Of a stretch of DNA of 64,000 bases, positions 16,282 through 25,399 are shown in pieces. The stretch lies in NCBI GenBank assembly GCA_964613485.1, contig CAZTHB010000001.1:28013-92012 (forward strand). Direction: 5' to 3'. The stretch is from JADZGC01 sp964613485 (GTDB lineage Bacteria; Patescibacteriota; Saccharimonadia; CAILAD01; GCA-016700035). Both the position numbers and the translations under genes were made by a program. The notes beneath the pieces were generated by a model that ran no database searches, was not told where the DNA came from, and saw only the letters and a program-made list of their open reading frames with translations. How positions within the stretch are numbered: the first letter of the stretch is position 1; the number at the start of each line of letters is the position of its first letter.

Positions 16282-17154
16282 TCAGGAGGAACTACGCGCT
16301 CCGGCCGAGGCCGAAGCACCGACCGCCACCCTGGGTTGCACCTGAGTCGGCGTGCCACCCCCACCGGAAGGCGAGGTGGTGACCGAGGCAGGTGCCGGCG
16401 GTGCCGGAGTGGTACCCGTCGAGGCCGAAGCACCCGCAGCTGCGGTGACGGCGGTCGAGGAATCCCCCGACCGCACACCGAGCACGTGAGCGACGATCAC
16501 GACAAGCACCGTGAACAGGCCGGCCAGACCGAGCTGATTCGGCCTGTTCCACTCCTCCAAGAGCATGGCGATGATCCACCAGCTGATGAAGAAGGTCCCG
16601 ATCGTGAGCCCCGCGAAGAGCGCCCAGCTGATACCGCTCGAATCCGAGCGGATGCTGGCGATGGCCTTGGCCATCGCGCTGTGCTGGGAGTCCAACCGGT
16701 TCAGTGTCGGATCGACGATGTCGTGTCGCCACGACTTGATCGCCTTGAGCGACGCATCGTGGGCCTCGACCTGCACCTCCACGGCGAGCAGACGATCCGA
16801 GAAGGACTGGATCTGCTCCTGAGCGGACCTGGCCGCGTTCTGGGCGACCAAGAGGTCGTTGGCGAAGGCGTCGGACTTCTTGACCTTGGCCTCGAGATCG
16901 TTGACGCGCTGGTCGAGGAAGGCGATGGTAGCCACCTTCTCATTCAGCTCGTCGAGCTGCTGCCGGAAGGCAGCATCGGAGGTACGCGACTGGAGGCCGC
17001 TGATCTCCTTCTGGATCTGTGGGATCAGCTCGCCCCGCATGTTGTCGGACGAAGCAGCCAGGATGGCGACGAGCTTCTTGAGCTGGTCGACATCGGCGCG
17101 CAACGCCGGTACGAGTCGCCGATCGGTGACAGGTGTGGAAATCGGGTGTGTCAT
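16282..17154 (-). CDS. GC-rich coiled-coil protein with two transmembrane helices, unknown
   Basis: Not recognised. The 290-residue product starts with a long cytoplasmic-type coiled coil (about 20-170, heptads such as LDELNEKVATIAFLDQRVND). Two transmembrane helices follow (about 175-199 and 208-227), and then a low-complexity Ala/Ser/Gly/Pro tail. It may tether something at the membrane. GC content is very high (45 of 60 bases at 16381-16440). Ribosome binding site AAAAGGGG. Own promoter and terminator. It stands between two other GC-rich unknowns on the same strand, but each appears to be a separate transcript. Confidence 0.72.
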   Translation of the reverse strand: MTHPISTPVTDRRLVPALRADVDQLKKLVAILAASSDNMRGELIPQIQKEISGLQSRTSDAAFRQQLDELNEKVATIAFLDQRVNDLEAKVKKSDAFANDLLVAQNAARSAQEQIQSFSDRLLAVEVQVEAHDASLKAIKSWRHDIVDPTLNRLDSQHSAMAKAIASIRSDSSGISWALFAGLTIGTFFISWWIIAMLLEEWNRPNQLGLAGLFTVLVVIVAHVLGVRSGDSSTAVTAAAGASASTGTTPAPPAPASVTTSPSGGGGTPTQVQPRVAVGASASAGARSSS

Positions 17155-17209
17155 GGTTCCCCTTTTGTGGAGGTTCGTTCTCGTCCCCTATTGAAACGAG
17201 AGATACCCC

Positions 17210-17238
17210 AACATACCATACTTTCATAAAAAAATCAA
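17210..17238 (-). promoter_or_regulatory. Promoter of the coiled-coil membrane gene
   Basis: TTGATT (17233-17238), 17 bases, TATGTT (17210-17215) on the minus strand. The surrounding bases are very AT-rich (15 G/C in 17221-17280), in contrast with the genes on both sides. Confidence 0.65.
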
Positions 17239-17280
17239 TACCTTTACCAAGCATAAGTGGTGTAATTAAGAAAAAAAACA

Positions 17281-17308
17281 GGGTACCTGGCCCGAAGGCC
17301 AGGTACCC
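17281..17308 (-). terminator. Strong terminator of the acidic protein gene
   Basis: A 12-bp perfect stem (17281-17292 with 17297-17308) with a TTCG tetraloop on the minus strand, followed by TGTTTTTTTTC. Confidence 0.92.
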
Positions 17309-17326
17309 GTGTAGCTAACACGTACG

Positions 17327-19018
17327 TCAGCTATACATTCCTGCCAGAACGTCCGCCACCGAAGCAGTGGGGTTCTCGCGGTAGAAGTCGACAGCCGACC
17401 GATACGTGGCCTCCTGGACGCCGACGGCAACGAGCACCGGCGGAGCCTGTGGAGGCTGATCGTTCGGAGCCTGGTCGTCGGAGCCATCTGCGCCTTCCGG
17501 CTCGATGATTTCGGCGACTTCAGCCTCAAGCGCATCGCTCGCGGGCTCATCACCCGTCAGCTCTGCATCAGCCTGCCAGTCGAAGACCGGCTCGGCATCA
17601 GCTGTGGTAAGAGCAGCTGCATCCGGCCGGTCAGCAGAGTCGTCAGAACCTTCGGGTTCGTCTGTCTCTGCCTGCCAGTCATAGGGCCTATCGGTGGACG
17701 AGCCATCCTCTCGAGTGATGCGAACACCACCTCCAGGTAGGCTGCCAACGCTCTTGACTGGCGCCGGCGGAGTGGTCACGTTCCCGGTCGAGAACAGACT
17801 CTCCACGGGTTCCGAGGCCGATTCACTACCGGCCTGATCGTGATCCGGCCTCGCGGCCGAATCACCCGACCGTGCAGCCCTGCGAGCTGCCTTGACGGCC
17901 GCCTTGGTACGAGCATCCCAGCCCTCGTCCGACTCACCTTCGAGCCGGACGAGGGTCTCCCCCGTACGATGCACTCGGAACTGACGCTCGGGGTCGAGCA
18001 CTTCAGCTTCGGATGAACCGTCACCGGAGCCAGCGTCAACCGGCTCGGCCCCTTCGGAACCCTTGTCGGGCTCCGGAGAAACAGGATCGTGCTGTGTGAC
18101 CGGCAGGGGTGGCGGCGAAGGTAGGGTGGCCTCCACCTCGCGAGAACGAGGCTCGCGGGTACGCTCCGGCTTCGGCTTGGTGCCGGGCCAGAACCACTCC
18201 GCGAGGAACTCCTCGGGCTCGCGCTCCTCCCTGGACATCCAGAAGGCAGTGGTATAGTACCAGGCCTTCTTTCTCAGGTCCGCATCTGCATCGAGCTCTT
18301 CTCGAGACGGTGAATAGGCTTCATCGCCCTTGCCGATCCTGAAGAGACGATCTTCGTCCACGCCGAGCTTCATGCCCAGGGTGTAGATCTGATTCGCCAG
18401 CTCCATGATGTCCTCACCACCGTAGTTGCGAGCCATCACGATGTGCTCCATCAGCTGCGCCTTGGCTTCCTCGACCGTCAAGCGGACCGACGAGACCAGG
18501 ACGGCAGCTTCATCCGACCCTTCGGCGCCCTCTTCGGGCACCTCGGGTTCGGCGATGATGGAATGCGCGGTGGCGACCCACTCAGCAACCGCCTCACGAA
18601 GCTCCTTGCGAGCCTGCGTGGCGGCAGTGATGAGCATCTGGTCACCACCCGAGATCTCGGAGGCATACCAGTCGCGAATCCGCTGCAGCGCAGCTCCCGC
18701 GTCGGGATCGATACCAGCTGCGATGAGCTGATCGATCATGTCCCTGACGAGGATCCGTCGCGGCTTGTCGTCGCCAGAAACACCAGAAGCGGTGCCTTCG
18801 GAATCCGTAGCCGGCTCGGCGGCGTCATCCGTCTCAGACGGCTCGGCGGCTGGATCTGTCGAATCGGAGTCCCCCGACTCGTCTTCGATCTCGGCACGAG
18901 GCATGAACGAGATGACCTGAGCGAGTGCCGGGTCATCCTCGTCACCCTTGGTGAACAGGTCTGGCGACAAGTCCTCGAAGGACCTGAGGATACGAGTATT
19001 CATGGGTCGGGGAGACAT
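17327..19018 (-). CDS. GC-rich large acidic protein, unknown
   Basis: Not recognised. The 563-residue product is very acidic and mostly disordered. After an Asp/Glu/Ser-rich N-terminus there is one predicted helical domain (about 90-300) with MIDQLIAAGIDPDAG, VEEAKAQLMEHIVMARNYGG and AWYYTTAFWMSREEREPEEF. A low-complexity stretch of about 230 residues follows, and a short helical end (SAVDFYRENPTASVADVLAG). No membrane segment or signal peptide is seen, so it should be cytoplasmic. Start supported by AAGGGAGGAG. It has its own promoter and terminator. GC is well above the neighbours (35 of 60 at 17701-17760). Confidence 0.72.
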   Translation of the reverse strand: MSPRPMNTRILRSFEDLSPDLFTKGDEDDPALAQVISFMPRAEIEDESGDSDSTDPAAEPSETDDAAEPATDSEGTASGVSGDDKPRRILVRDMIDQLIAAGIDPDAGAALQRIRDWYASEISGGDQMLITAATQARKELREAVAEWVATAHSIIAEPEVPEEGAEGSDEAAVLVSSVRLTVEEAKAQLMEHIVMARNYGGEDIMELANQIYTLGMKLGVDEDRLFRIGKGDEAYSPSREELDADADLRKKAWYYTTAFWMSREEREPEEFLAEWFWPGTKPKPERTREPRSREVEATLPSPPPLPVTQHDPVSPEPDKGSEGAEPVDAGSGDGSSEAEVLDPERQFRVHRTGETLVRLEGESDEGWDARTKAAVKAARRAARSGDSAARPDHDQAGSESASEPVESLFSTGNVTTPPAPVKSVGSLPGGGVRITREDGSSTDRPYDWQAETDEPEGSDDSADRPDAAALTTADAEPVFDWQADAELTGDEPASDALEAEVAEIIEPEGADGSDDQAPNDQPPQAPPVLVAVGVQEATYRSAVDFYRENPTASVADVLAGMYS

Positions 19019-19094
19019 AGTCTCCTCCCTTCTGTGGTCGTAGTCGAAATGTAATGGTGCAAAAACACTTCCCCATCAGAGGAGCGTCTGAGTA

Positions 19095-19123
19095 AAAGTA
19101 ACATATTTTTGCTAATTGGTCAA
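19095..19123 (-). promoter_or_regulatory. Promoter of the acidic protein gene
   Basis: TTGACC (19118-19123), 17 bases, TACTTT (19095-19100) on the minus strand, giving a leader of about 70 bases. Confidence 0.65.
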
Positions 19124-19159
19124 TGCCTAACACCTCGTCTCGACAAAGACGGAATCAAA

Positions 19160-19193
19160 AATACTTAGCACGCTTACTAGTGTACTAAGTATT
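19160..19193 (-). terminator. Terminator after the 117-residue gene
   Basis: A 9-bp perfect inverted repeat, AATACTTAG (19160-19168) with CTAAGTATT (19185-19193), followed on the minus strand by TTTGATT. It closes the secA-led unit. Confidence 0.7.
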
Positions 19194-19213
19194 CTATGAA
19201 ACTAACGTGTTGA

Positions 19214-19567
19214 CTATTGAGCGGTGGCGCGGGCCTGAGCCTGTCGCATCACTGCTTGCTGATCAGCTACGAGATTGTTCTCAACTTCGATCACCGTCTT
19301 CGCCAGGATCTCATCGAAGTCAGGCAATCTATCACGCAAAGCCTGCTCTACTTGATCGCCAGATCCAGCGTCAATCAACCCCTCGATATAGGCCATATCG
19401 GTTTCGGATAGTCGCTCAGCTGCCTGGTTGATGACGCTCGAGATTACAAGCTGACTCATCTGATCTGCAAGCTGCTGCTTTTGTTCTTCGGTTGCCTGTG
19501 CCATACCGAGGCGTGTAAATACATCTTGGCTCGGCTGGACGGTTGGGTTTTGCGTGGTTTGGTCCAT
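19214..19567 (-). CDS. Small conserved-looking hypothetical, Gln-rich, helical
   Basis: A 117-residue soluble protein, predicted all-helical, which I do not recognise with certainty. It begins with a short disordered segment and has a core of SQLVISSVINQAAERLSETD followed by LIDAGSGDQVEQALRDRLPD and FDEILAKTVIEVENNL. It follows the 988-residue gene by 23 bases, with a clear AAGGAGA. It shares that gene's style (ordinary base composition), not that of the GC-rich genes on the other side. It probably works with its upstream neighbour. Function unknown. Confidence 0.75.
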   Translation of the reverse strand: MDQTTQNPTVQPSQDVFTRLGMAQATEEQKQQLADQMSQLVISSVINQAAERLSETDMAYIEGLIDAGSGDQVEQALRDRLPDFDEILAKTVIEVENNLVADQQAVMRQAQARATAQ

Positions 19568-19590
19568 AGTATTCTCCTTAAATTACCTTT

Positions 19591-22557
19591 CTACCGCAAT
19601 GTGCCAGCACGTAACATAGCCTTGAGACTATCTACCGACTGCCCTTGCTTAATTAACTCAGCGATGCGACTTGCGTTATTGAGGACTGCCTCCTGACCCT
19701 CTACGATACGCCCCCCAAGAGGAATAGCGTGCTCGTTTGAGAGGTCTCCAGTCAACTGATCAAATACCCTAAACTGTTCGGCGTCCGTAAATCCGAGCTT
19801 CGGCCGAATCTTATCAATATCCTTCAGAAGCTCTGGATTAAAGCCAGTTGGAGGACTTGCCTCACCTGCCTGAACCTTATCAATCCACTTAAATAGGTTC
19901 ATTGTACGCTCATCAGCTTGAGCTTGGGAGATACCAAATTCATTCGGACCGCTAGCTCGTGCACCTTGGAAACGTGCTTCATCGGGTGACGGTATACGTG
20001 GCCCTGAAGGTGGCCCTGGATCACCGGTTGGTGGCTGCGGATCACCAGTCGGTGGTTTTGGGCGACCCCCGCCACCGTTGCGCAAGAAGTACCCGCCAAC
20101 CACTGATGCCACACCGGCGACTACACCGGCGATCTTAGCTGTACGAGCCGATTTCGCATCACGACTCATCCGCTCCATCTGATCTTTGAGTAGTGCACTC
20201 GTAATTTCAGCTGCTTTCTCAGTATCCCCAGCTAATATCTTATTCAGACTCTCCGGCCCAAACAAAGCTTGGTTATTCTTCGTCATAAACTCCTGGAATG
20301 CCTTCGGGTCACGGACATCTAAGCCCTGTTCTTGTGCCTGATTGGCTGTGTATTCAATATCACCCTTGTAGCTATCTCCCATCTCGGCATTAGCTTGCTT
20401 CATCTCGCCGCGGTTGCGGAATTTCTCACGCCAGCCATGACCGATATTCCATGCACCCTCGACCCCCATGAAAGCACCCACGCCGCGCATCGCCGCAGCA
20501 CCACCAGCCATGATGATACCCGGCACTCCACCAAGAGCGAGCCCACCGGCCGCAAGCCCAACACCAATCGCAAGACGAGTCTTCGGATGCGCCTTCCACC
20601 AGTTGCGCAACTTACCGGCAAACTTTTCGGACTTGACCTCTGTTTGAGCTTCTTCGACCCTTGTACGGAGCTGTGAGAGCTCAAGAGCTAGCGCAGTCTG
20701 GAGTTCAACTGGGAATTTCTCAAGTCGCGCAATCTCAGTATCGATATCAGTAATCTGAGCCATGAGTTCAGCTTCGCGATCAGTGTCGCCAGCCGTACGG
20801 GCTCGTTCAAGCTCACGAGTGAACGTCGCCTTGGTTGCCTCTGCAACACCCTTGGCATACTCCGCATCCTTCAGCGCCTTACCCGAGGTCTCACCTGCAT
20901 CAGTGAGGAACTGAGCGTAAACATCTTCCACATCAGACTTAGCAGCCTCAAACGCCTCAACGCGCCTACCGCCCAAAACTAATGCTTCACGAGCATCTTT
21001 CGCCTCGGCTAACTTTCGAATCGCATCGTTTACTTTTTCACTATGAAGCGCGAAGATACCATCGACAGTTGGTCGGACAAAAGTACCAGGCTCCTTGTCT
21101 GAGTCATCTTCTGGCTTCTCTGGATCCTCAGGTGGCGTTGGGCCTTCCGGGCCTGGGTCCTCTGGTGGTTTTGGCGGCTCCGGAGGAGTTGGTTCGCCAG
21201 GACCGAATGGAGGCTTCGAGTAATCAATAAATGGCGTTACTTCATCGCTATCCTCTGGTGTAGTAGGAGTCTCGGTTGGTACGGCCGGCTTAGACTGCCA
21301 GAAGTTCTCCTGCATATCCGCGTCAGACTCCGTGGCCTGCTGCCACTTCTCTTGCGTCTGCTCAAAGGCTGGGCTCTTATAAACATCTTGAGCTTGCTGT
21401 GCGGTATAGTAGGCTTCGTTATGCCGTACTCGCGACATTGCTTCCTCAGTATCGAGCGCAAATTGCCGCGTAGAGTTGAGTTCGCGTAATATTAACCCAT
21501 CGCGCTCTCCTTGTGATGGACCAACTACTGAGTACTGCTTGGTTTCACCATCAGCAGTCGTATAGCTGACCACTTCGTTTGGCTGATACCCAGACTGTGC
21601 TTCACTTCTACTTGGAGTCGTAGCTTCGGCCTGCGCAGTATCTGCAGGAGCCTCTGCAGTCCCACCGTGCATTTGCTGTGCAAAAGCAGTTGCACGCTCA
21701 CCATAGCTTCGTGCAGCATCGGCGTTATTTCTGATCTCTTCAAGCTCGGAGCTTAATGTCTCGCCTTGTGATTGCCCTTGAGCCTGCTCGTCCTCTGAAC
21801 CCCTATTTACTTCGCTATCCGGCATGATTTTCGTTTCCTCTAATGCTTTTGTTCCATCATATACATCCGCCCCTCTTGCCGTCAATCCACCTTGTACATT
21901 GAGGCGCTGATAATCCTCATCATTAGGCTCGGCATCACGACGGTCTTGTTGGCGTTCCAGACGACGCTCCACACGGCGCTCATAGCTAATATCACGCGGA
22001 GAGGACGCTACCGGAGCAGACGCAGGGGTGGGGGTGGGAGTTGGTTCAGCTGACGTAATCTCGCCGGTCCAAAAATCAGAACCCACACGTACCAAGCCAG
22101 ATCGAACTGCAGGCATTACATACGTTACGTAGTCCTCTATCCTTACGCCCTCTGCACGATACTGCTCTTTTGCCTTATCATATCCAGGTAAGCTTTTCAG
22201 AAAATGAGAGATTTCCCGATTCGACATTTTGCGAAAGTCAGGCCTAACATAGTGCTCTGCTCCAGGCTTAACGCGTCCGGTTCGTTTATCGAGTGCGCGA
22301 AGCGACTGACGATATTCCCCATCTGCATCGATGAAAGCGCGCTCTTCTCGCTTCACCGTATCTGCGAGACCCTGCATATCCGATTCATCACTAACGGCTA
22401 ATAATTCTGGGTTGGAGAGGTCATCTTCATGTGTCTGCGTGAGTGCCATGAGCGCATCGCGACGCTGCCGTGCGACGTCTGTAATCCGTCTCGGATGATC
22501 AACCGGAAGCTCCTCAACTGAATCTCGAGATTGTTCACCTCTATGCTGACGACTCAT
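19591..22557 (-). CDS. Large multidomain membrane-associated protein downstream of secA, unknown
   Basis: About 988 residues. The N-terminal 190 residues are charged and helical. Then come a Gln/Glu/Ala-rich region (about 240-435) and a Pro-Glu-rich linker (about 440-490). A coiled-coil region (500-650) precedes a Gly/Ala hydrophobic stretch (about 660-701, RLAIGVGLAAGGLALGG). A second hydrophobic helix is near 805-825, followed by a Pro-Gly linker and a helical C-terminal domain of about 120 residues. No signal peptide is seen, so most of it may be cytoplasmic and membrane-tethered. The start at 22557 is set by GGAGG; an upstream ATG at 22590 lacks one. Its neighbours suggest an envelope role, but that is inference. 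Confidence 0.78.
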   Translation of the reverse strand: MSRQHRGEQSRDSVEELPVDHPRRITDVARQRRDALMALTQTHEDDLSNPELLAVSDESDMQGLADTVKREERAFIDADGEYRQSLRALDKRTGRVKPGAEHYVRPDFRKMSNREISHFLKSLPGYDKAKEQYRAEGVRIEDYVTYVMPAVRSGLVRVGSDFWTGEITSAEPTPTPTPASAPVASSPRDISYERRVERRLERQQDRRDAEPNDEDYQRLNVQGGLTARGADVYDGTKALEETKIMPDSEVNRGSEDEQAQGQSQGETLSSELEEIRNNADAARSYGERATAFAQQMHGGTAEAPADTAQAEATTPSRSEAQSGYQPNEVVSYTTADGETKQYSVVGPSQGERDGLILRELNSTRQFALDTEEAMSRVRHNEAYYTAQQAQDVYKSPAFEQTQEKWQQATESDADMQENFWQSKPAVPTETPTTPEDSDEVTPFIDYSKPPFGPGEPTPPEPPKPPEDPGPEGPTPPEDPEKPEDDSDKEPGTFVRPTVDGIFALHSEKVNDAIRKLAEAKDAREALVLGGRRVEAFEAAKSDVEDVYAQFLTDAGETSGKALKDAEYAKGVAEATKATFTRELERARTAGDTDREAELMAQITDIDTEIARLEKFPVELQTALALELSQLRTRVEEAQTEVKSEKFAGKLRNWWKAHPKTRLAIGVGLAAGGLALGGVPGIIMAGGAAAMRGVGAFMGVEGAWNIGHGWREKFRNRGEMKQANAEMGDSYKGDIEYTANQAQEQGLDVRDPKAFQEFMTKNNQALFGPESLNKILAGDTEKAAEITSALLKDQMERMSRDAKSARTAKIAGVVAGVASVVGGYFLRNGGGGRPKPPTGDPQPPTGDPGPPSGPRIPSPDEARFQGARASGPNEFGISQAQADERTMNLFKWIDKVQAGEASPPTGFNPELLKDIDKIRPKLGFTDAEQFRVFDQLTGDLSNEHAIPLGGRIVEGQEAVLNNASRIAELIKQGQSVDSLKAMLRAGTLR

Positions 22558-22663
22558 ATTGCCTCCAAGATAACAGTAGTAATTATGCACATAATACTTA
22601 TGCTCCCTATCATACCATGATGACCGAGAGCATGCTGTGGCCCGAATACTATATTAGCTAGGG

Positions 22664-25285
22664 CTAACGCCGTTTTTTCTTCTTGTGCTTCTTCTTTGAA
22701 GTAGGTTTTGATGCTGTGCGGCGAATGACGCCTTTTTCGCGACCGATACGCTCAGACTCCTTGAGTGCCCGAGCTCGCGACGGAGCAGTGTTCGCTTCCG
22801 ATGTCGATGCAATCTCGACTGCCTGCTTGGCGGCCTTCGTGATCTCCGTCTCGATCGGCTGCTCTTCGGGCTTGGCCGCGAGATCTACACGTACCTTAAA
22901 GAGTGTATGAGCAATCTCTGAGTCAATGCGGCGCTGCAGCTCGCCAAACATCCGGTATGATTCTTGCTTGTACTCCACCAGCGGATCCCGCTGTGCGTAC
23001 CCACGCAGGCCGATACCACTACGTAAATGCTCCATAGTCTCAAGATGCTCGAGCCATGAAGAATCGATCGTATTGAGCGAAACCATACGTTCGATGACCA
23101 TCACGCCCTCATCACCAAATTCGAGATAGCGCTGACGATACATGTCTTCGACGATATCCATAAATTGCTTGATGAGTAAGTCATGATCACGGGATTTCTG
23201 GTCTTTCTCCCAGCCCTTATCAAGCGGGATGACATCTCGCACGCCCTGCGCAAGTTTCTCCAGATCCAAAATGTCTGTTTGAGGATCGGTCGCTCCGGCA
23301 ATCAGGGCTCGGAATTCAGCCTCGAAAAGTGGAATCATATCATCTTTGAGTGAATCCTTCTTAAGAATGGTGCGACGGCGAGCGTACATAATCTCACGGT
23401 GTTGATTCATAACGTCGTCGTACTCGACGAGATTTTTGCGGATATCGAAGTTATGTCCCTCGACCTTCTTCTGAGCCGACTCGAGTGACCGAGAAACCAT
23501 ACGATTCTCAATCGGCATATCATCCGGCAAGCCTAATGCCTCCATCATAGAGCCGATGCGCTCACTACCGAAGATACGCATCAGATCATCTTCTAGCGAT
23601 ACATAAAACTGACTCGAACCTGGATCACCCTGACGACCCGCACGTCCACGCAACTGATTGTCGATGCGGCGTGATTCATGACGTTCAGTACCAAGCACAT
23701 GCAAGCCGCCAAGCTCCGCCACGCCATTACCGAGCAAAATATCTGTACCACGACCGGCGATGTTTGTTGCTAGCGTGACAGCGCCCTTTTGACCAGCTTC
23801 AGCAATAATCTCAGCTTCAGCCTCATTATTCTTCGCATTCAATACTCGATGTGGCACACCGGCCTTCGTCAGTTGGGCGCTGAGATGTTCATTCTTATCG
23901 ATCGAGACCGTACCCAGCAAGACTGGCTGCCCCTTGGCATGACGCGCTGCTACATCCTGAGCAACCGCTTCGAACTTGGCCTTCTCGGTCTTGTAGATCT
24001 TGTCGGGAAGATCATCGCGAATCATTGGCTGATGCGTCGGAATGGTCGTTACCTCTAGCTTGTAAATCTTGCCAAACTCCTCGGCCTCAGTCACCGCCGT
24101 ACCAGTCATACCGGATAGCTTCTTATATAAACGGAAGAGATTTTGGAATGATACCGTCGCTAGCGTCTGACTCTCCTGCTGAATAGTCACACCTTCCTTA
24201 GCTTCGATTGCCTGATGTAACCCCTCACTATAACGTCGACCTGGCAGCATGCGACCAGTAAACTCATCGACAATGATAATCTCGCCATCCGGACTAACGA
24301 CATAATCGCGATCTTTCTGGAATACAGCTTCGGCCTTGAGAGCAGCCTCGATATGATGCACATCTTCAATTCGCCCCGCCTCGTACACATTGTCAACTCC
24401 GAGAGCTTTCTCGATACGCGAGATGCCTTCCTCGGTAATACTAACTGCCTTCTGCTTCTCATCCACTGTGTAATCAGCATCTCGCTTTAGTCCTGCTGCG
24501 ATCTTTGCAAACTGATAATAGCGATCTGTCGGCTTGGCATGCGGCTGGGAGATAATGAGAGGCGTACGAGCTTCATCAATCAAAATAGAGTCAACTTCGT
24601 CAACGATAGCGTAGTGGAGTCCCCGTTGTACCATTTGATCAACGTGCTGAACCATATTATCGCGCAGGTAGTCAAAGCCATACTCATTATTTGTGCCATA
24701 GGTGATGTCTGCCGCGTAGGCTTCCTTGCGGGTCACGGGGCGCAGATGACGTAAGCGCTCATCGGCATGTGACTCATCGGTATATTCTGGATCGTAGACA
24801 AAGCTAGAATCATGCATGATCACCGATGTCGTGAGTCCTAGAAAATGATAGATTTGGCCCATCCACCCTGCCCCAATACGCGCAAGATAATCATTCACCG
24901 TCACCAAGTGAGCGCCCTCTCCTTCGAGCGCATTAAGGTATAGCGGTAACGTCGCTACAAGAGTCTTACCTTCACCAGTGCGCATCTCGGCGATCCCACC
25001 TTGATGGAGAACTAATCCTCCGATCAGCTGTACATCAAAGTGACGCTGCTTGATAACACGATGGCTTGTCTCTCGAACAACTGCAAACGCTCGCTCAAGC
25101 ACATCATCGAGCTTCTTGCCTGCTTCGATTTCGGTCTTGAATTTCTTCGTTTCAGCTTTCAGTTGCTTATCAGACAGTGTACGGATTTCTTCTTCGAGTG
25201 CATTAATCCGCTCCACACGAGCTCGAAGCTTGCGTACGACTCGCTCATTTGGGTCACCTAAAATACGTGAAAAAATATTTGCCAT
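22664..25285 (-). CDS. secA: Protein translocase ATPase SecA
   Basis: The motor of the Sec export pathway (873 residues), driving preproteins through SecYEG. MRTGEGKTLVATLPLYLNAL (Walker A), IVDEVDSILIDEARTPLIIS (Walker B region), DEFTGRMLPGRRYSEGLHQA, TNIAGRGTDILL and GRAGRQGDPGSSQFYVSLED are all present. The C-terminus ends in a Lys-rich tail (KKKHKKKKRR) and lacks the zinc-binding SEC-C domain, as in several lineages without SecB. An extended -10 promoter lies just before the start. The 988-residue gene follows after about 106 bases. Confidence 0.97.
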   Translation of the reverse strand: MANIFSRILGDPNERVVRKLRARVERINALEEEIRTLSDKQLKAETKKFKTEIEAGKKLDDVLERAFAVVRETSHRVIKQRHFDVQLIGGLVLHQGGIAEMRTGEGKTLVATLPLYLNALEGEGAHLVTVNDYLARIGAGWMGQIYHFLGLTTSVIMHDSSFVYDPEYTDESHADERLRHLRPVTRKEAYAADITYGTNNEYGFDYLRDNMVQHVDQMVQRGLHYAIVDEVDSILIDEARTPLIISQPHAKPTDRYYQFAKIAAGLKRDADYTVDEKQKAVSITEEGISRIEKALGVDNVYEAGRIEDVHHIEAALKAEAVFQKDRDYVVSPDGEIIIVDEFTGRMLPGRRYSEGLHQAIEAKEGVTIQQESQTLATVSFQNLFRLYKKLSGMTGTAVTEAEEFGKIYKLEVTTIPTHQPMIRDDLPDKIYKTEKAKFEAVAQDVAARHAKGQPVLLGTVSIDKNEHLSAQLTKAGVPHRVLNAKNNEAEAEIIAEAGQKGAVTLATNIAGRGTDILLGNGVAELGGLHVLGTERHESRRIDNQLRGRAGRQGDPGSSQFYVSLEDDLMRIFGSERIGSMMEALGLPDDMPIENRMVSRSLESAQKKVEGHNFDIRKNLVEYDDVMNQHREIMYARRRTILKKDSLKDDMIPLFEAEFRALIAGATDPQTDILDLEKLAQGVRDVIPLDKGWEKDQKSRDHDLLIKQFMDIVEDMYRQRYLEFGDEGVMVIERMVSLNTIDSSWLEHLETMEHLRSGIGLRGYAQRDPLVEYKQESYRMFGELQRRIDSEIAHTLFKVRVDLAAKPEEQPIETEITKAAKQAVEIASTSEANTAPSRARALKESERIGREKGVIRRTASKPTSKKKHKKKKRR

Positions 25286-25296
25286 ATAACCTGATA

Positions 25297-25305
25297 AGTA
25301 TAGCA
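25297..25305 (-). promoter_or_regulatory. Extended -10 promoter of secA
   Basis: TGCTATACT on the minus strand, with its end 11 bases before the ATG at 25285. The leader would be about 5 bases. Confidence 0.55.
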
Positions 25306-25360
25306 GAATTTTCGGCCAACAGATAGAGAAGTGGTGCCGGCAGACACCCTAAACAGAAAA

Positions 25361-25394
25361 CCGGCTCGCTCCTCAAGATGAGAAAACGAGCCGG
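25361..25394 (-). terminator. Terminator of the zinc-ribbon pair
   Basis: CCGGCTCG (25387-25394, minus) pairs with CGAGCCGG (25361-25368), with a small inner hairpin CTCA-TCT-TGAG. TTTTCTGTTT follows. Confidence 0.85.
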
Positions 25395-25399
25395 AAGTC

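Noticed and set aside
15342..16478. A 378-codon Arg/His-rich frame on the minus strand
   Set aside because: It is a second frame of the GC-rich gene at 15080-16138 and crosses a terminator. Long chance frames are expected in GC-rich DNA.
16336..17229. A 297-codon plus-strand frame
   Set aside because: It is antisense to the coiled-coil membrane gene. Its length follows from GC-rich codons and it has no ribosome binding site in proportion.
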